Origin: Paenibacillus borealis
Lineage (GTDB): Bacteria > Bacillota > Bacilli > Paenibacillales > Paenibacillaceae
Assembly (NCBI RefSeq): GCF_000758665.1
Contig: NZ_CP009285.1
Span: 4,898,001-4,962,000, forward strand
DNA: 64,000 nt
Direction: 5' to 3'
Below, piece by piece: positions 26,423-34,912 of the stretch. The notes below the pieces were generated by a model. It saw only the letters and a list, made by a program, of their open reading frames with translations. It was not told where the DNA came from and searched no databases. How positions within the stretch are numbered: position 1 is the stretch's first letter; each line of letters opens with the position of its first letter. The position numbers and the translations under genes are program-made.

Positions 26423-27736
26423 TCAACTCCTCGAGAACTGTGAAATTAATGACTGCTGCACTTCGCTAAGGGTTACCTTCTCGTTCACTTTTTGCTTGGT
26501 GAAATCCCAGATGCTGTCGATGTAATGTATCGACTCATCGATTTGGGCGTTCGAGCCTCTTTGATAAGCTCCGATATTAATCAGATCCTCGGAATCCTTA
26601 TAGACCGCCATAAGGCGTTTTACATTCTCTGCTGCAGCAATCTGCTCTTCCGGTGCGATATCCTTCATAACACGGCTAATGCTGGAGAGAACGTCGATTG
26701 CCGGGAAATGTCCTTTATTTGCGATATTCCGGTTCAGGACAATATGTCCGTCCAGGATACCGCGCACAGCGTCGGCGATCGGCTCGTTCATATCGTCACC
26801 GTCAACCAGTACTGTATAAAATGCGGTGATAGAGCCTGTAGGACCTGTTCCGGCCCGTTCCAGCAGCTTGGGCAAGCTGGCGAATACAGAAGGTGTGTAC
26901 CCTCTCATTGCAGGAGGCTCGCCTACTGCCAGTCCAACTTCGCGCTGGGCCATGGCATAACGGGTAACCGAGTCCATCATCAGCATGACATTCAGCCCGC
27001 GGTCGCGGAAATATTCGGCGATCGTAGTGGCGATCAAAGCTCCTTTGATCCGGATCAGCGCCGGCTGATCGGAAGTGGCGACGATAACCACCGAACGCTG
27101 TAACCCTTCCGGCCCCAAGTCGCGCTCGATGAAGTCAAGCACTTCTCTCCCCCGCTCACCGATAAGGGCAATAACATTCACATCTGCCGAAGTGTTACGG
27201 GCGATCATTCCCATCAGAGTACTCTTACCGACACCAGAGCCTGCAAATATGCCGACCCGCTGTCCTTTGCCGATGGTGAGAAGTCCGTCAATCGCTCTGA
27301 CCCCGATGCTGATAGGCTCAGCGACACGCGGACGGTTAAGCGGATTGGAAGGGATGTTAAAGGTCGAACTGTGCGGCATACGGGCAGGAATGAGCGAACC
27401 GTCAAGCGGCTGTCCCAAACCGTCAAGCACCTTACCCAGCAACTCCGAGCCTACCTGGACACTCAGCGGCTTGCCGGTGCCGACAACATCACAGCCTGGC
27501 CCAATAGCCTGGAGCTCTCCAAGCGGCATCAGCAACACCTTGTTGTCACGAAATCCGACGACCTCTGCCTGAAGCGGCTTAGTTCCTTTGGCGGGATAAA
27601 TAAAGCACACATCACCGATGCTGGCATCCGGGCCTTCCGACTCTACCATTAGTCCGATGACCTGGGTAACTTTGCCGTTAATCCGGACCGGGTCAAAATT
27701 ACGCAGCTGTTCTTTGTACCTTCCGCTGTCAAGCAT
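26423..27736 (-). CDS. fliI: Flagellum-specific export ATPase FliI
   Basis: A 437-residue hexameric ATPase that energises and unfolds export substrates. Walker A is GSGVGKST (about residues 166-173), with ALIGERGREVLDF, the Walker B region LNVMLMMDSVTRYAMAQREVGLA and the conserved PSVFASLPKLLERAG. I favour ATG 27736 with GGGGAAGACG upstream; GTG 27760 would add eight residues. The 5' end overlaps fliH. Confidence 0.96.
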   Translation of the reverse strand: MLDSGRYKEQLRNFDPVRINGKVTQVIGLMVESEGPDASIGDVCFIYPAKGTKPLQAEVVGFRDNKVLLMPLGELQAIGPGCDVVGTGKPLSVQVGSELLGKVLDGLGQPLDGSLIPARMPHSSTFNIPSNPLNRPRVAEPISIGVRAIDGLLTIGKGQRVGIFAGSGVGKSTLMGMIARNTSADVNVIALIGERGREVLDFIERDLGPEGLQRSVVIVATSDQPALIRIKGALIATTIAEYFRDRGLNVMLMMDSVTRYAMAQREVGLAVGEPPAMRGYTPSVFASLPKLLERAGTGPTGSITAFYTVLVDGDDMNEPIADAVRGILDGHIVLNRNIANKGHFPAIDVLSSISRVMKDIAPEEQIAAAENVKRLMAVYKDSEDLINIGAYQRGSNAQIDESIHYIDSIWDFTKQKVNEKVTLSEVQQSLISQFSRS

Positions 27737-28577
27737 CGTCTTCCCCACTTCCGTGTTCACCTGCGTCCAGTGCGATTCTCAGCAGTTCTTTTTTGATCTC
27801 AGCCAGCTGGGTATCCACCCGTGCATCGATACTGCCAAAGGAGGAGCGGATGACACAGCCTTGATCTTTAACCGTTGAATCCGGAAGAATCTGCAGTTCA
27901 GCCTGTGAGTCCACGGCGAGTGAAAGCTCTTCTCTCGCTGCGTTGACAAACGCGAACTGCGCCGGAGAGACACATAAGGAAATCAATCCCTGCTCACGCT
28001 TGCGGGCCAGGTTCTTGCGGATCAGATCCATTGCAAATTGCGGTTCAACTGTCAGCTGCTTGTCCACTATTTTCTCGGCAATATCGCAGCTCAGCTCTAC
28101 CAGAAAAGGTTCAGCCTCCTGGATAATCACATCTCTTGCCCGGTACGCTTCCTGAAGTACAGTCCTTGCTTCCTCCATCATCTCGGCAAGCCGCTGGGAC
28201 ATCTCCTGTTCCGCATGAGCGAGACCTTCCTGGTAGCCTTGCTGAAACCCTTCAGACTTGACGGCTTCCACAAGATGCTCATCCTGCTCCCTGCGTTGCC
28301 GCCACCATTCTTCAGCTTCATTCCGTGCTGATTCCATAATATTCTCAGCTTCCTGGGATGCGCTGCGGACCTGCCCTTCAGCAAACTCCTGAGCATCTTT
28401 CAGCATTTGCTTGCGTGCCTGCTCTGCCGCTTCCCTGGCAGGATCCTGATAGTGGACTTCGCCTGGAGCCTCTTCGACCACAGGATCTTCGGTAAGCCCT
28501 GCATGATGTCTGGCCTGCTCCAGCCGTTTCAGCACATCTACCGGAACATATTGAGAATGTTTGATCAGCTTAGACAA
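27729..28577 (-). CDS. fliH: Flagellar assembly protein FliH
   Basis: A 282-residue regulator of FliI that links it to the C-ring. It has a long Glu/Ala/Arg-rich coiled coil (about residues 45-150) followed by the FliH/V-ATPase E-like C-terminal domain (VELSCDIAEKIVDKQLTVEPQFAMDLIRKNL). I place the start at TTG 28577 (SKLIKHSQYVPVDVL, like B. subtilis FliH), 9 nt after GAGGAG; ATG 28586 directly abuts that site. It overlaps fliG by 8 nt. Confidence 0.92.
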   Translation of the reverse strand: MSKLIKHSQYVPVDVLKRLEQARHHAGLTEDPVVEEAPGEVHYQDPAREAAEQARKQMLKDAQEFAEGQVRSASQEAENIMESARNEAEEWWRQRREQDEHLVEAVKSEGFQQGYQEGLAHAEQEMSQRLAEMMEEARTVLQEAYRARDVIIQEAEPFLVELSCDIAEKIVDKQLTVEPQFAMDLIRKNLARKREQGLISLCVSPAQFAFVNAAREELSLAVDSQAELQILPDSTVKDQGCVIRSSFGSIDARVDTQLAEIKKELLRIALDAGEHGSGEDDA

Positions 28578-29586
28578 TAATGTCATCTCCTCCGCCACGG
28601 GCGATGATAATTTCACCAGACTCTTCGAGTCTGCGGATCGTGCCTACGATGCGGGTCTGTGCTTCTTCAACATCACGCAGCCGTACAGGACCCATATATT
28701 CCATTTCTTCGCGGAAGGTTTCGGCCATACGCTTGGACATATTGCGGAAAATAACATCCCGCACTTCCTCGCTGGCCACCTTGAGCGCGAGCTGCAAATC
28801 CGCATTGTCGATATCCTTGATGATGCGCTGAATTGAACGGTTGTCCACATTGACGATATCCTCGAAGACGAACATCCGCTTCTTGATTTCTTCCGCCAGC
28901 TCAGGATCCTGTATTTCCAGCGAGTCGAGGATGGTACGTTCCGTACCACGGTCAACGCCGTTCAGAATCTGGACAATCGATTCAATACCGCCCGCATTTG
29001 TGTAGTCCTGGGTAACTGTAGCCGATAGCTTCTGCTCCAGAACCCGTTCAATTTGGGTGACAACCTCCGGAGAGGTGCTGTCCATAATCGCTATTCTTCT
29101 GGCAACCTCGGCCTGCTTCTCCTGAGGAAGGGAAGACAGGATTGAGGCAGCTTGTTCAAACTGCAGATAAGAGAGGACGAGTGCAATCGTCTGGACATTT
29201 TCGTTCTGGATAAAGTTGAGAATCTGGTTTGGATCCGCTTTGCGGGCAAAATCAAAAGGTCTTACCTGCAGCGTCGCCGTCAGACGGTTGATAACCTCAA
29301 GCGCCTTGGCTGAACCCAGTGCTTTCTCGAGTATCTCCTTGGCATAGTTAATACCGCCTTGAGAGATATATTCTTGAGCGAGACAGATCTGATGGAATTC
29401 TGACATGATTGACTCTTTCTCCACGCTGTCCACCTTGCGGACATTCGCTATTTCCAGAGTCAGCTGCTCAATTTCCTCATCCCTCAAATGCTTGAATATT
29501 TGTGCCGATACTTCAGGCCCTAGTGTGATAAGCAGGATCGCCGCCTTTTGGCGGCCGCTAAGACCCTGCTGGCTAGCTTTTGCCAT
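28570..29586 (-). CDS. fliG: Flagellar motor switch protein FliG
   Basis: A 338-residue C-ring protein that receives torque from the stators, the same length as the B. subtilis protein. Armadillo-like domains are evident: GRQKAAILLITLGPEVSAQIFKHL, the EHPQ-like region (PFDFARKADPNQILNFIQNENVQTIALVLSYL), and the torque helix region FVFEDIVNVDNRSIQRIIKDIDN. ATG 29586 follows AGAGGTG; the ORF continues upstream. It lies after fliF as usual. Confidence 0.97.
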   Translation of the reverse strand: MAKASQQGLSGRQKAAILLITLGPEVSAQIFKHLRDEEIEQLTLEIANVRKVDSVEKESIMSEFHQICLAQEYISQGGINYAKEILEKALGSAKALEVINRLTATLQVRPFDFARKADPNQILNFIQNENVQTIALVLSYLQFEQAASILSSLPQEKQAEVARRIAIMDSTSPEVVTQIERVLEQKLSATVTQDYTNAGGIESIVQILNGVDRGTERTILDSLEIQDPELAEEIKKRMFVFEDIVNVDNRSIQRIIKDIDNADLQLALKVASEEVRDVIFRNMSKRMAETFREEMEYMGPVRLRDVEEAQTRIVGTIRRLEESGEIIIARGGGDDIIV

Positions 29587-29590
29587 TACT

Positions 29591-31180
29591 TCACCTCTGT
29601 TCTTCAGCAAGCCATGTACGCAGCAGGTTTACGAATTCATCCGGCTTTTTCTTGGCCAGACTTTCAAGCTGTTTGCGGACCTGACTTTCATTCGTTACGC
29701 TGTCCATATTAATAGAAGGAAACTCTGTAGGAACCTGCAGCGGAATATCATCTTCTGCTTCTTCCTCCTGCTTATTCTTGCGGCTGCGGTAGATGAGGTA
29801 ACCTCCGCCCGCACCAACCAGCAATGCGGCTCCGCCAATTGCCCAGATCATCCAGGTAGCCAGTCCGCCGGATGCTGCATTCGCCGCCGTACTTCCAAAT
29901 TGTTGCGAGAACACCGAAACTTTCTTTGTTAAATCTGCGTCTGTATAAGTGAGACCTGAATCTGCCAAGGAGGCACGGACAATATTGACCAGAATATTCT
30001 GGATGGCCGCTGAAGTTGTATCATCCAAAGTTGTTTGCCCGTCAGGTGGTTCAACTGCAACGTTAATGGTTAAATCTTTAACAGTATATGGGCTCGCAAT
30101 AATATCTTTGCTGATCCGATTGACTTCATAGTTCCTGGTCTCCGATGATTCCTCAGAAGAAGAAGTACCCGAGTCAGTCCCCGAAGGATATCCAGAGACA
30201 TCTTCCGACCCTGTACCAGCTACCCCTCCGGATGTATTCCCTTGACCCGAATAAGTATTGCTGATAATTTGCGAGCTGATTTCAATTCCTTTCATATTCT
30301 CCGCATCTACCGGCAATACGATTTCTTCCTGACGGTTCTCTTTATCGAAATTGAGCTTGGAGAACACCAGAACATCCACTTTATCGGGACCCGTGAGCGT
30401 ACTCAGGAATTGCTTCACATCTTTTTTAACATCATCTTCAAATTTCTTCTGTAATGCGAAGTTCTCTTCAACCTGGCTGGACACACCAGCCTGACCGCCT
30501 TTGGCCGTGGGCATCAATTCGACTTCATTATTAGTGATCGTAATGTTCTCAACCGGCAGGTTTGGCACGGCAGTCTTCACCAGATTGAAGTAGCCGTCAA
30601 TATTCTCTTGGCTAGGCCTGAATCCGGGATCGAAACTCAGTACTACGGAAGCCTGCGCTTTCTCCTGGTCCTCCTGCGAGGCAAAGACTGTTTCCTTCGG
30701 CAGGGTAATCAGAACCTTGACGTCTTTAATCCCCTGCATCCTTCTCATTAACTGCTCAACTTCACCATTCAGGGCGTTGTTGTATTTCACATTAAATTCA
30801 CTATCCGTAGTTCCGATCATCGAAGAAGATTCATCAAATACTTTATACCCGATGGAACCTCCCTGCACGATCCCCTGCGAACCAATGTCTACCTTAATGC
30901 GCGCAGCGTCAGTACTGGGTACCGAAATGCTCTTCCCATCCGGACTCAAACGGTAAGCAATCCCCGCTGTATCCAAGTAACTCATGACTCCCGCCGAATC
31001 GGTACTATCCAAATCCTGAAAAGCAACTTCATATTCTGTTTTTGATAATTGCATGGTCAAAACTACGATTATTATTATGATGATAAACAGAGTGGAGAAA
31101 AATAATATTTTCTGTTTACCGCTGAATCTGTTCCAATACTGGCTTATCTTCTCCCGGTACTGGGCCAATCTTTCATTCAC
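29591..31180 (-). CDS. fliF: Flagellar MS-ring protein FliF
   Basis: A 529-residue protein forming the MS ring, the assembly base of the basal body. Two membrane helices flank the extracytoplasmic region (ILFFSTLFIIIIIIVVLTM near residue 30 and WMIWAIGGAALLVGAGGGYLIYR near 440). Ring-building motifs include VAFQDLDSTDSAGVMSYLD and KDVKVLITLPKETVFASQ. The acidic C-terminus (INMDSVTNESQVRKQLESLAKKKPDEFVNLLRTWL) binds FliG. GTG 31180 follows GGGGTGACA. Confidence 0.97.
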   Translation of the reverse strand: MNERLAQYREKISQYWNRFSGKQKILFFSTLFIIIIIIVVLTMQLSKTEYEVAFQDLDSTDSAGVMSYLDTAGIAYRLSPDGKSISVPSTDAARIKVDIGSQGIVQGGSIGYKVFDESSSMIGTTDSEFNVKYNNALNGEVEQLMRRMQGIKDVKVLITLPKETVFASQEDQEKAQASVVLSFDPGFRPSQENIDGYFNLVKTAVPNLPVENITITNNEVELMPTAKGGQAGVSSQVEENFALQKKFEDDVKKDVKQFLSTLTGPDKVDVLVFSKLNFDKENRQEEIVLPVDAENMKGIEISSQIISNTYSGQGNTSGGVAGTGSEDVSGYPSGTDSGTSSSEESSETRNYEVNRISKDIIASPYTVKDLTINVAVEPPDGQTTLDDTTSAAIQNILVNIVRASLADSGLTYTDADLTKKVSVFSQQFGSTAANAASGGLATWMIWAIGGAALLVGAGGGYLIYRSRKNKQEEEAEDDIPLQVPTEFPSINMDSVTNESQVRKQLESLAKKKPDEFVNLLRTWLAEEQR

Positions 31181-31214
31181 AGTGTCACCCCATCCGAAAC
31201 GTAGCTAGGATTAT

Positions 31215-31523
31215 TTAGATTTGAGTTCTCATAATTTCCTGATAGGCTTCAATCACTTTGTTCCGGACTTGTGTAGTCAACTGCAAACTCAGCAATGCCT
31301 GTTGGGACGAAATCATAGCCTCATCAATATTGACCTCTCCCAAAACAAATTTGTTGCTCATGTCTTTAGCCTGCTGTTCCTGATCTGCCACCTGGTTAAG
31401 TGCATTCTCCAGATATGAACCGAAGCTTTGTCCCGTGCCGGAGACGGCTGAAGTTTCTGCTGCCGGGGTTTTCATAGCCAGCGGCTGAACAGCTTGAGTT
31501 CCGATCAATAAATTCTGTATCAA
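31215..31523 (-). CDS. fliE: Flagellar hook-basal body protein FliE
   Basis: A 102-residue adaptor connecting the MS ring to the rod. The family core is GQSFGSYLENALNQVADQEQQAKDMSNKFVLGEVNIDEAMI and the C-terminal LTTQVRNKVIEAYQEIMRTQI. TTG 31523 is preceded by AGGAGGAG. It is third in the operon, after flgB and flgC. Confidence 0.95.
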   Translation of the reverse strand: MIQNLLIGTQAVQPLAMKTPAAETSAVSGTGQSFGSYLENALNQVADQEQQAKDMSNKFVLGEVNIDEAMISSQQALLSLQLTTQVRNKVIEAYQEIMRTQI

Positions 31524-31551
31524 TTGTTCTCCTCCTAGTAAGTCAAATCAA

Positions 31552-31998
31552 TTAACGGCCGATTTCGAGCGCCTTACCCACCATAGCTTTGGATGCATTA
31601 AGCATCGTAACATTCGCTTCGTAGGAACGCGAGGCAGACAGCATGTCCACCATTTCCTTGGTAAGATCTACATTCGGCATGTACACATATCCGTCAACAT
31701 CAGCATCAGGATGACTTGGATTGTACACGGGCTTCAGCGGTGAACTATCCTCAATAATCGATTTCACCTTAACACCTTCGCTGCCGCCGCTCATTTTTGA
31801 ATCGAGTATGTTAGAGAAGCTATCAGCCTGTGCTGTTTCCAGCACTACCAGCTTACGGCGGTAAGGTACGGCTTTGCCGTCAACCACAGAAGCTCTGGTT
31901 GTCTCCGCGTTGGCAATATTGGAGGAAATGACATCCATCCGCAGGCGCTGGGCAGTTAATGCCGATGCGCTTATTCCAAAGCTGCTACCAAAGTTCAT
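31552..31998 (-). CDS. flgC: Flagellar basal-body rod protein FlgC
   Basis: A 148-residue proximal rod protein with the rod signature ISASALTAQRLRMDVISSNIANAETTR and the C-terminal VDLTKEMVDMLSASRSYEANVTMLNASKAM. It is near-contiguous with flgB, and ATG 31998 follows GGAGGG. Family length is normal. Confidence 0.96.
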   Translation of the reverse strand: MNFGSSFGISASALTAQRLRMDVISSNIANAETTRASVVDGKAVPYRRKLVVLETAQADSFSNILDSKMSGGSEGVKVKSIIEDSSPLKPVYNPSHPDADVDGYVYMPNVDLTKEMVDMLSASRSYEANVTMLNASKAMVGKALEIGR

Positions 31999-32004
31999 TA
32001 TTTA

Positions 32005-32412
32005 TTACCCTCCCTGCACAACTGTACGCATCATTGTAATCTGACTGTTCAACTGTTCAACATAAGAGTTATACCTTAGCTGGTTCTCGGCGCTCAGCGC
32101 CTGTTCGCGGTCCATATCCACATTATTGCCATTGTTGTTCATAGAAGTAGTTTCATCTGTACTTACCACAGCAGCCGGCACGCCGGTCACTGTTCCAAAT
32201 TGGAAATGGCGGGAATCTGATACTTTCGCACTCAGCGTAGGTTTCAAACCGTTCTCTTGTTGTCTCAGGAAACTTTCAAAACTGACATCAGAGCGTTTGA
32301 AATTCGGCGTATCAACATTTGCTACGTTATTAGCCAGAACACTTTGTCGTTTGGTGGCGGCATCTAGGCCTCCCTGTAATCTTTGAAAACTGACACTGTT
32401 CAGCAAACCCAT
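32005..32412 (-). CDS. flgB: Flagellar basal-body rod protein FlgB
   Basis: A 135-residue proximal rod protein and the first gene of the fla/che operon. It shows LDAATKRQSVLANNVANVDTPNFKRSDVSFE at the N-terminus and ENQLRYNSYVEQLNSQITMMRTVV at the C-terminus. ATG 32412 has GGAAGGGGG upstream; the ORF continues further without a better start. The region upstream contains the operon control elements described separately. Confidence 0.96.
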   Translation of the reverse strand: MGLLNSVSFQRLQGGLDAATKRQSVLANNVANVDTPNFKRSDVSFESFLRQQENGLKPTLSAKVSDSRHFQFGTVTGVPAAVVSTDETTSMNNNGNNVDMDREQALSAENQLRYNSYVEQLNSQITMMRTVVQGG

Positions 32413-32480
32413 GGTAATCCCCCTTCCAAACCTATCATAATGAAAAGAATTCCACAACTTCTCCCGAATTCCTGCTTACT

Positions 32481-32540
32481 TTCGACAAAAAAAGCTAAAA
32501 TTTTCATTATTTTGTCGAGTGCAGGTCGAACGGTGTCGAT
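32481..32540 (-). promoter_or_regulatory. Cluster of Spo0A-box-like heptamers and 9-bp inverted repeat upstream of flgB
   Basis: Four heptamers resemble the Spo0A box TGTCGAA: TTCGACA at 32481-32487 (perfect on the minus strand), TGTCGAG at 32513-32519, GGTCGAA at 32524-32530 and TGTCGAT at 32534-32540. The last three are spaced 11 and 10 bp apart, about one helical turn. The first two are also part of an inverted repeat TCGACAAAA / TTTTGTCGA (32482-32490, 32510-32518). Control of motility by Spo0A here is inference. Confidence 0.45.
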
Positions 32541-32609
32541 GGATGATTCTTATGTCAATCTCACATACATTGATTCTCTTAGAATTTGTATATTATTACA
32601 ATAAGAAAT

Positions 32610-32640
32610 AAGCCCTATCTTTTCTGAAAAGAGAGGGCTT
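32610..32640 (-). terminator. Rho-independent terminator after hslU
   Basis: AAGCCCT-CT-CTTTTC / GAAAAG-AT-AGGGCTT forms a long stem with a one-base loop, followed on the minus strand by ATTTCTTATT. It lies 148 bp after the hslU stop and separates the hslVU operon from fla/che. Confidence 0.75.
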
Positions 32641-32787
32641 AAAGCATGTTTTTACAATATTCTACCTTTTTTATTCCATATAATTCTTTTTATTACTATT
32701 ATTTAACTTTTCATGCAACATTTTTTAATTAAATTTGCATAACAATAATTCTTAATACCTATTTTAGCGGAATAACACTCTGTCGCT

Positions 32788-34188
32788 TTAAAGGATATAT
32801 TGGCTTAAATCGCGATCTTGGGCGATTCCTGCCAGTTTTTCGCGAACATACTCCGGAGTAATGACCATGGTCTCCAGCGTCAGCTCCGGCGCTTCGAAGG
32901 AAAGGTCCTCCAGCAGCTTTTCCAGAATCGTATGCAGGCGCCGTGCCCCGATATTCTCCATATTCTGATTCACGGAAGCGGCGATTTTGGCGATTTCCTG
33001 AATCGCTTCCTTCTGGAACTGGATCTCAATGTTCTCGGTCTGCAGCAAATGAACATATTGCTTCGTCAGGGCGTTCTCCGGTTCAGTCAGAATAGAGACG
33101 AAATCCTCAAGGGTAAGACTACTCAGCTCTACACGGATCGGGAAACGGCCCTGAAGCTCGGGAATTAGGTCCGAAGGCTTGGCAATATGAAAAGCTCCGG
33201 CAGCGATGAATAATACGTAATCCGTTTTCACAGGCCCGTATTTGGTCATTACCGTGGAACCTTCAACGATCGGCAGGATATCGCGCTGTACTCCTTCGCG
33301 GGACACATCCGGACCGGAGCCTTTGCCTTGGCTGGCCACCTTATCGATCTCATCGATAAAAATAATGCCGGACTGCTCTGCACGGGCTACCGACTCCTGA
33401 ATCATATCATCCGTATCAATCAGCTTGGCAGCTTCATCCTGAATCAGTACCTTACGGGCTTCGCGGATAGGCAGCTTGCGCTTCTTCGTACGTTTAGGCA
33501 GCAGGCTGCCGAACATTTCCTGCATGTTCATGCCCATCTGGTCATTGCCTTGGCCGGCAAACATATCCATCATCGAAGGCGTTGTGTCTTCCACATCGAT
33601 TTCGATGATATCATCCTCGAGCTGACCCGCGAGCAGCTTAAACTTAATGCCTCTGCGGCGCTCGCTCAGACTTCCGTCCTCAGCCTCTTCTTTAGTTTCC
33701 TCTGCACCGCCGTTATTGCCGCCAAAAATCATCTCAAACGGATTGCGCTGCGATTTGCCCTTTGAGGTGGAAGGAACCAGTATAGCTACAATGCGGTCGT
33801 TAGCCAATTCTTCAGCACGGTCCTTAACCTTCTCAGTGCGTTCCAGCTTCACCATCCGGATTGAAGTCTCTACCAGGTCACGGACCATGGATTCCACATC
33901 ACGGCCTACATAGCCGACTTCGGTAAATTTAGTGGCCTCCACTTTGATGAACGGTGCATTGACCAGCTTGGCCAGACGCCGTGCGATCTCCGTTTTGCCG
34001 ACACCTGTAGGACCGATCATGAGGATATTCTTAGGCACAACCTCATCCCGGAGCTCTTCGGATAAAAGACTGCGCCGATACCGGTTGCGGAGTGCAACTG
34101 CCACCGATTTCTTGGCCTGTTTCTGACCTACGATATATTTATCTAACTCTGCTACGATCTGGCGGGGTGTAAGCGATTGATTCACCAT
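32788..34188 (-). CDS. hslU: HslU (ClpY) ATPase subunit of the HslUV protease
   Basis: A 466-residue AAA+ unfoldase that feeds substrates to HslV. Walker A is GPTGVGKT (about 59-66), Walker B is [12 protein letters not shown], with the sensor [12 protein letters not shown] and the C-terminal tail RDLSQYIL that inserts into HslV. A Glu/Asn-rich intermediate domain lies between about residues 120 and 240. ATG 34188 follows GGAGGAAG. It is 33 bp from hslV. Confidence 0.97.
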   Translation of the reverse strand: MVNQSLTPRQIVAELDKYIVGQKQAKKSVAVALRNRYRRSLLSEELRDEVVPKNILMIGPTGVGKTEIARRLAKLVNAPFIKVEATKFTEVGYVGRDVESMVRDLVETSIRMVKLERTEKVKDRAEELANDRIVAILVPSTSKGKSQRNPFEMIFGGNNGGAEETKEEAEDGSLSERRRGIKFKLLAGQLEDDIIEIDVEDTTPSMMDMFAGQGNDQMGMNMQEMFGSLLPKRTKKRKLPIREARKVLIQDEAAKLIDTDDMIQESVARAEQSGIIFIDEIDKVASQGKGSGPDVSREGVQRDILPIVEGSTVMTKYGPVKTDYVLFIAAGAFHIAKPSDLIPELQGRFPIRVELSSLTLEDFVSILTEPENALTKQYVHLLQTENIEIQFQKEAIQEIAKIAASVNQNMENIGARRLHTILEKLLEDLSFEAPELTLETMVITPEYVREKLAGIAQDRDLSQYIL

Positions 34189-34221
34189 TGTGACTTCCTC
34201 CCTCTTTCTATGGCACCATGC

Positions 34222-34764
34222 CTATAATTGTTCGACAATAATATTGGAGTTGGTATATACACAGATCTCGGAGGCAATCTGCAGGGCTTCTCTGGCAATA
34301 TCCGCTGCGCCTAAATGCGATGCATGACGTTTGAGCGCGCGCCCTGATGCCAGTGCGAAGTTACCGCCGGAGCCGATCGCCAGCACATCATCATCCGGTT
34401 CAATGATTTCGCCATTTCCGGAAATTAACAGCATGCCTTCCTTGTCCATCACGATCATGAGCGCTTCCAGCTTGCGCAGGATACGGTCCTGGCGCCAGTC
34501 CTTAGCCAGCTCAACTGCAGCCCGCTGCAGATTGCCGTGATGCTCCTCCAGCTTGCCCTCGAACTTCTCAAACAAAGTAATCGCATCCGCCACAGAACCT
34601 GCAAACCCGGCAATGACCTGCCCTCTGTACAGGCGGCGGACCTTCTTGGCCGTCGTCTTCATAATGACGCTCTCTCCGAATGTAACCTGACCGTCGCCGG
34701 CAATCGCCGCATGACCGTCATGTCTTACTGCACAAATCGTAGTCGCATGAAAGCTGGGTAACAT
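34222..34764 (-). CDS. hslV: HslV (ClpQ) protease subunit
   Basis: A 180-residue N-terminal-nucleophile peptidase of the ClpYQ complex. The core is [25 protein letters not shown], then [29 protein letters not shown] and [18 protein letters not shown] choose ATG 34764 with GGAGG 9 nt upstream. The product would begin [10 protein letters not shown], so exposing Ser4 or the ATT threonine as nucleophile would require cleavage beyond simple Met removal; similar short extensions are known in other Firmicutes. Confidence 0.95.
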   Translation of the reverse strand: MLPSFHATTICAVRHDGHAAIAGDGQVTFGESVIMKTTAKKVRRLYRGQVIAGFAGSVADAITLFEKFEGKLEEHHGNLQRAAVELAKDWRQDRILRKLEALMIVMDKEGMLLISGNGEIIEPDDDVLAIGSGGNFALASGRALKRHASHLGAADIAREALQIASEICVYTNSNIIVEQL

Positions 34765-34780
34765 AATTGGCACCCTCCTA

Positions 34781-34900
34781 AAGTTTTGTGAGCGTTAGCA
34801 TCCTGAAACAGCTTCAAACAAAACTGTTCCGGAAGCATAGGCTTAAGTTTTGTGAGCATTAGCATCCCGGATCAGCTTCGAAGAAAGCTAATTGGGATGC
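34781..34900. repeat. Two imperfect 35-bp direct repeats between trmFO and hslV
   Basis: AAGTTTTGTGAGC-G/A-TTAGCATCC... occurs at 34781-34815 and again at 34845-34879, with 31 of 35 positions identical. The second copy continues into a hairpin GCATCCC ... GGGATGC (34862-34900) with an inner AGCTT/AAGCT stem. The start of the repeat abuts the hslV ribosome binding site. A related block (AAGTTTTG next to AGGAGG) is present upstream of sucC at 41952. Confidence 0.7.
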
Positions 34901-34912
34901 ATCTGTTTACGT

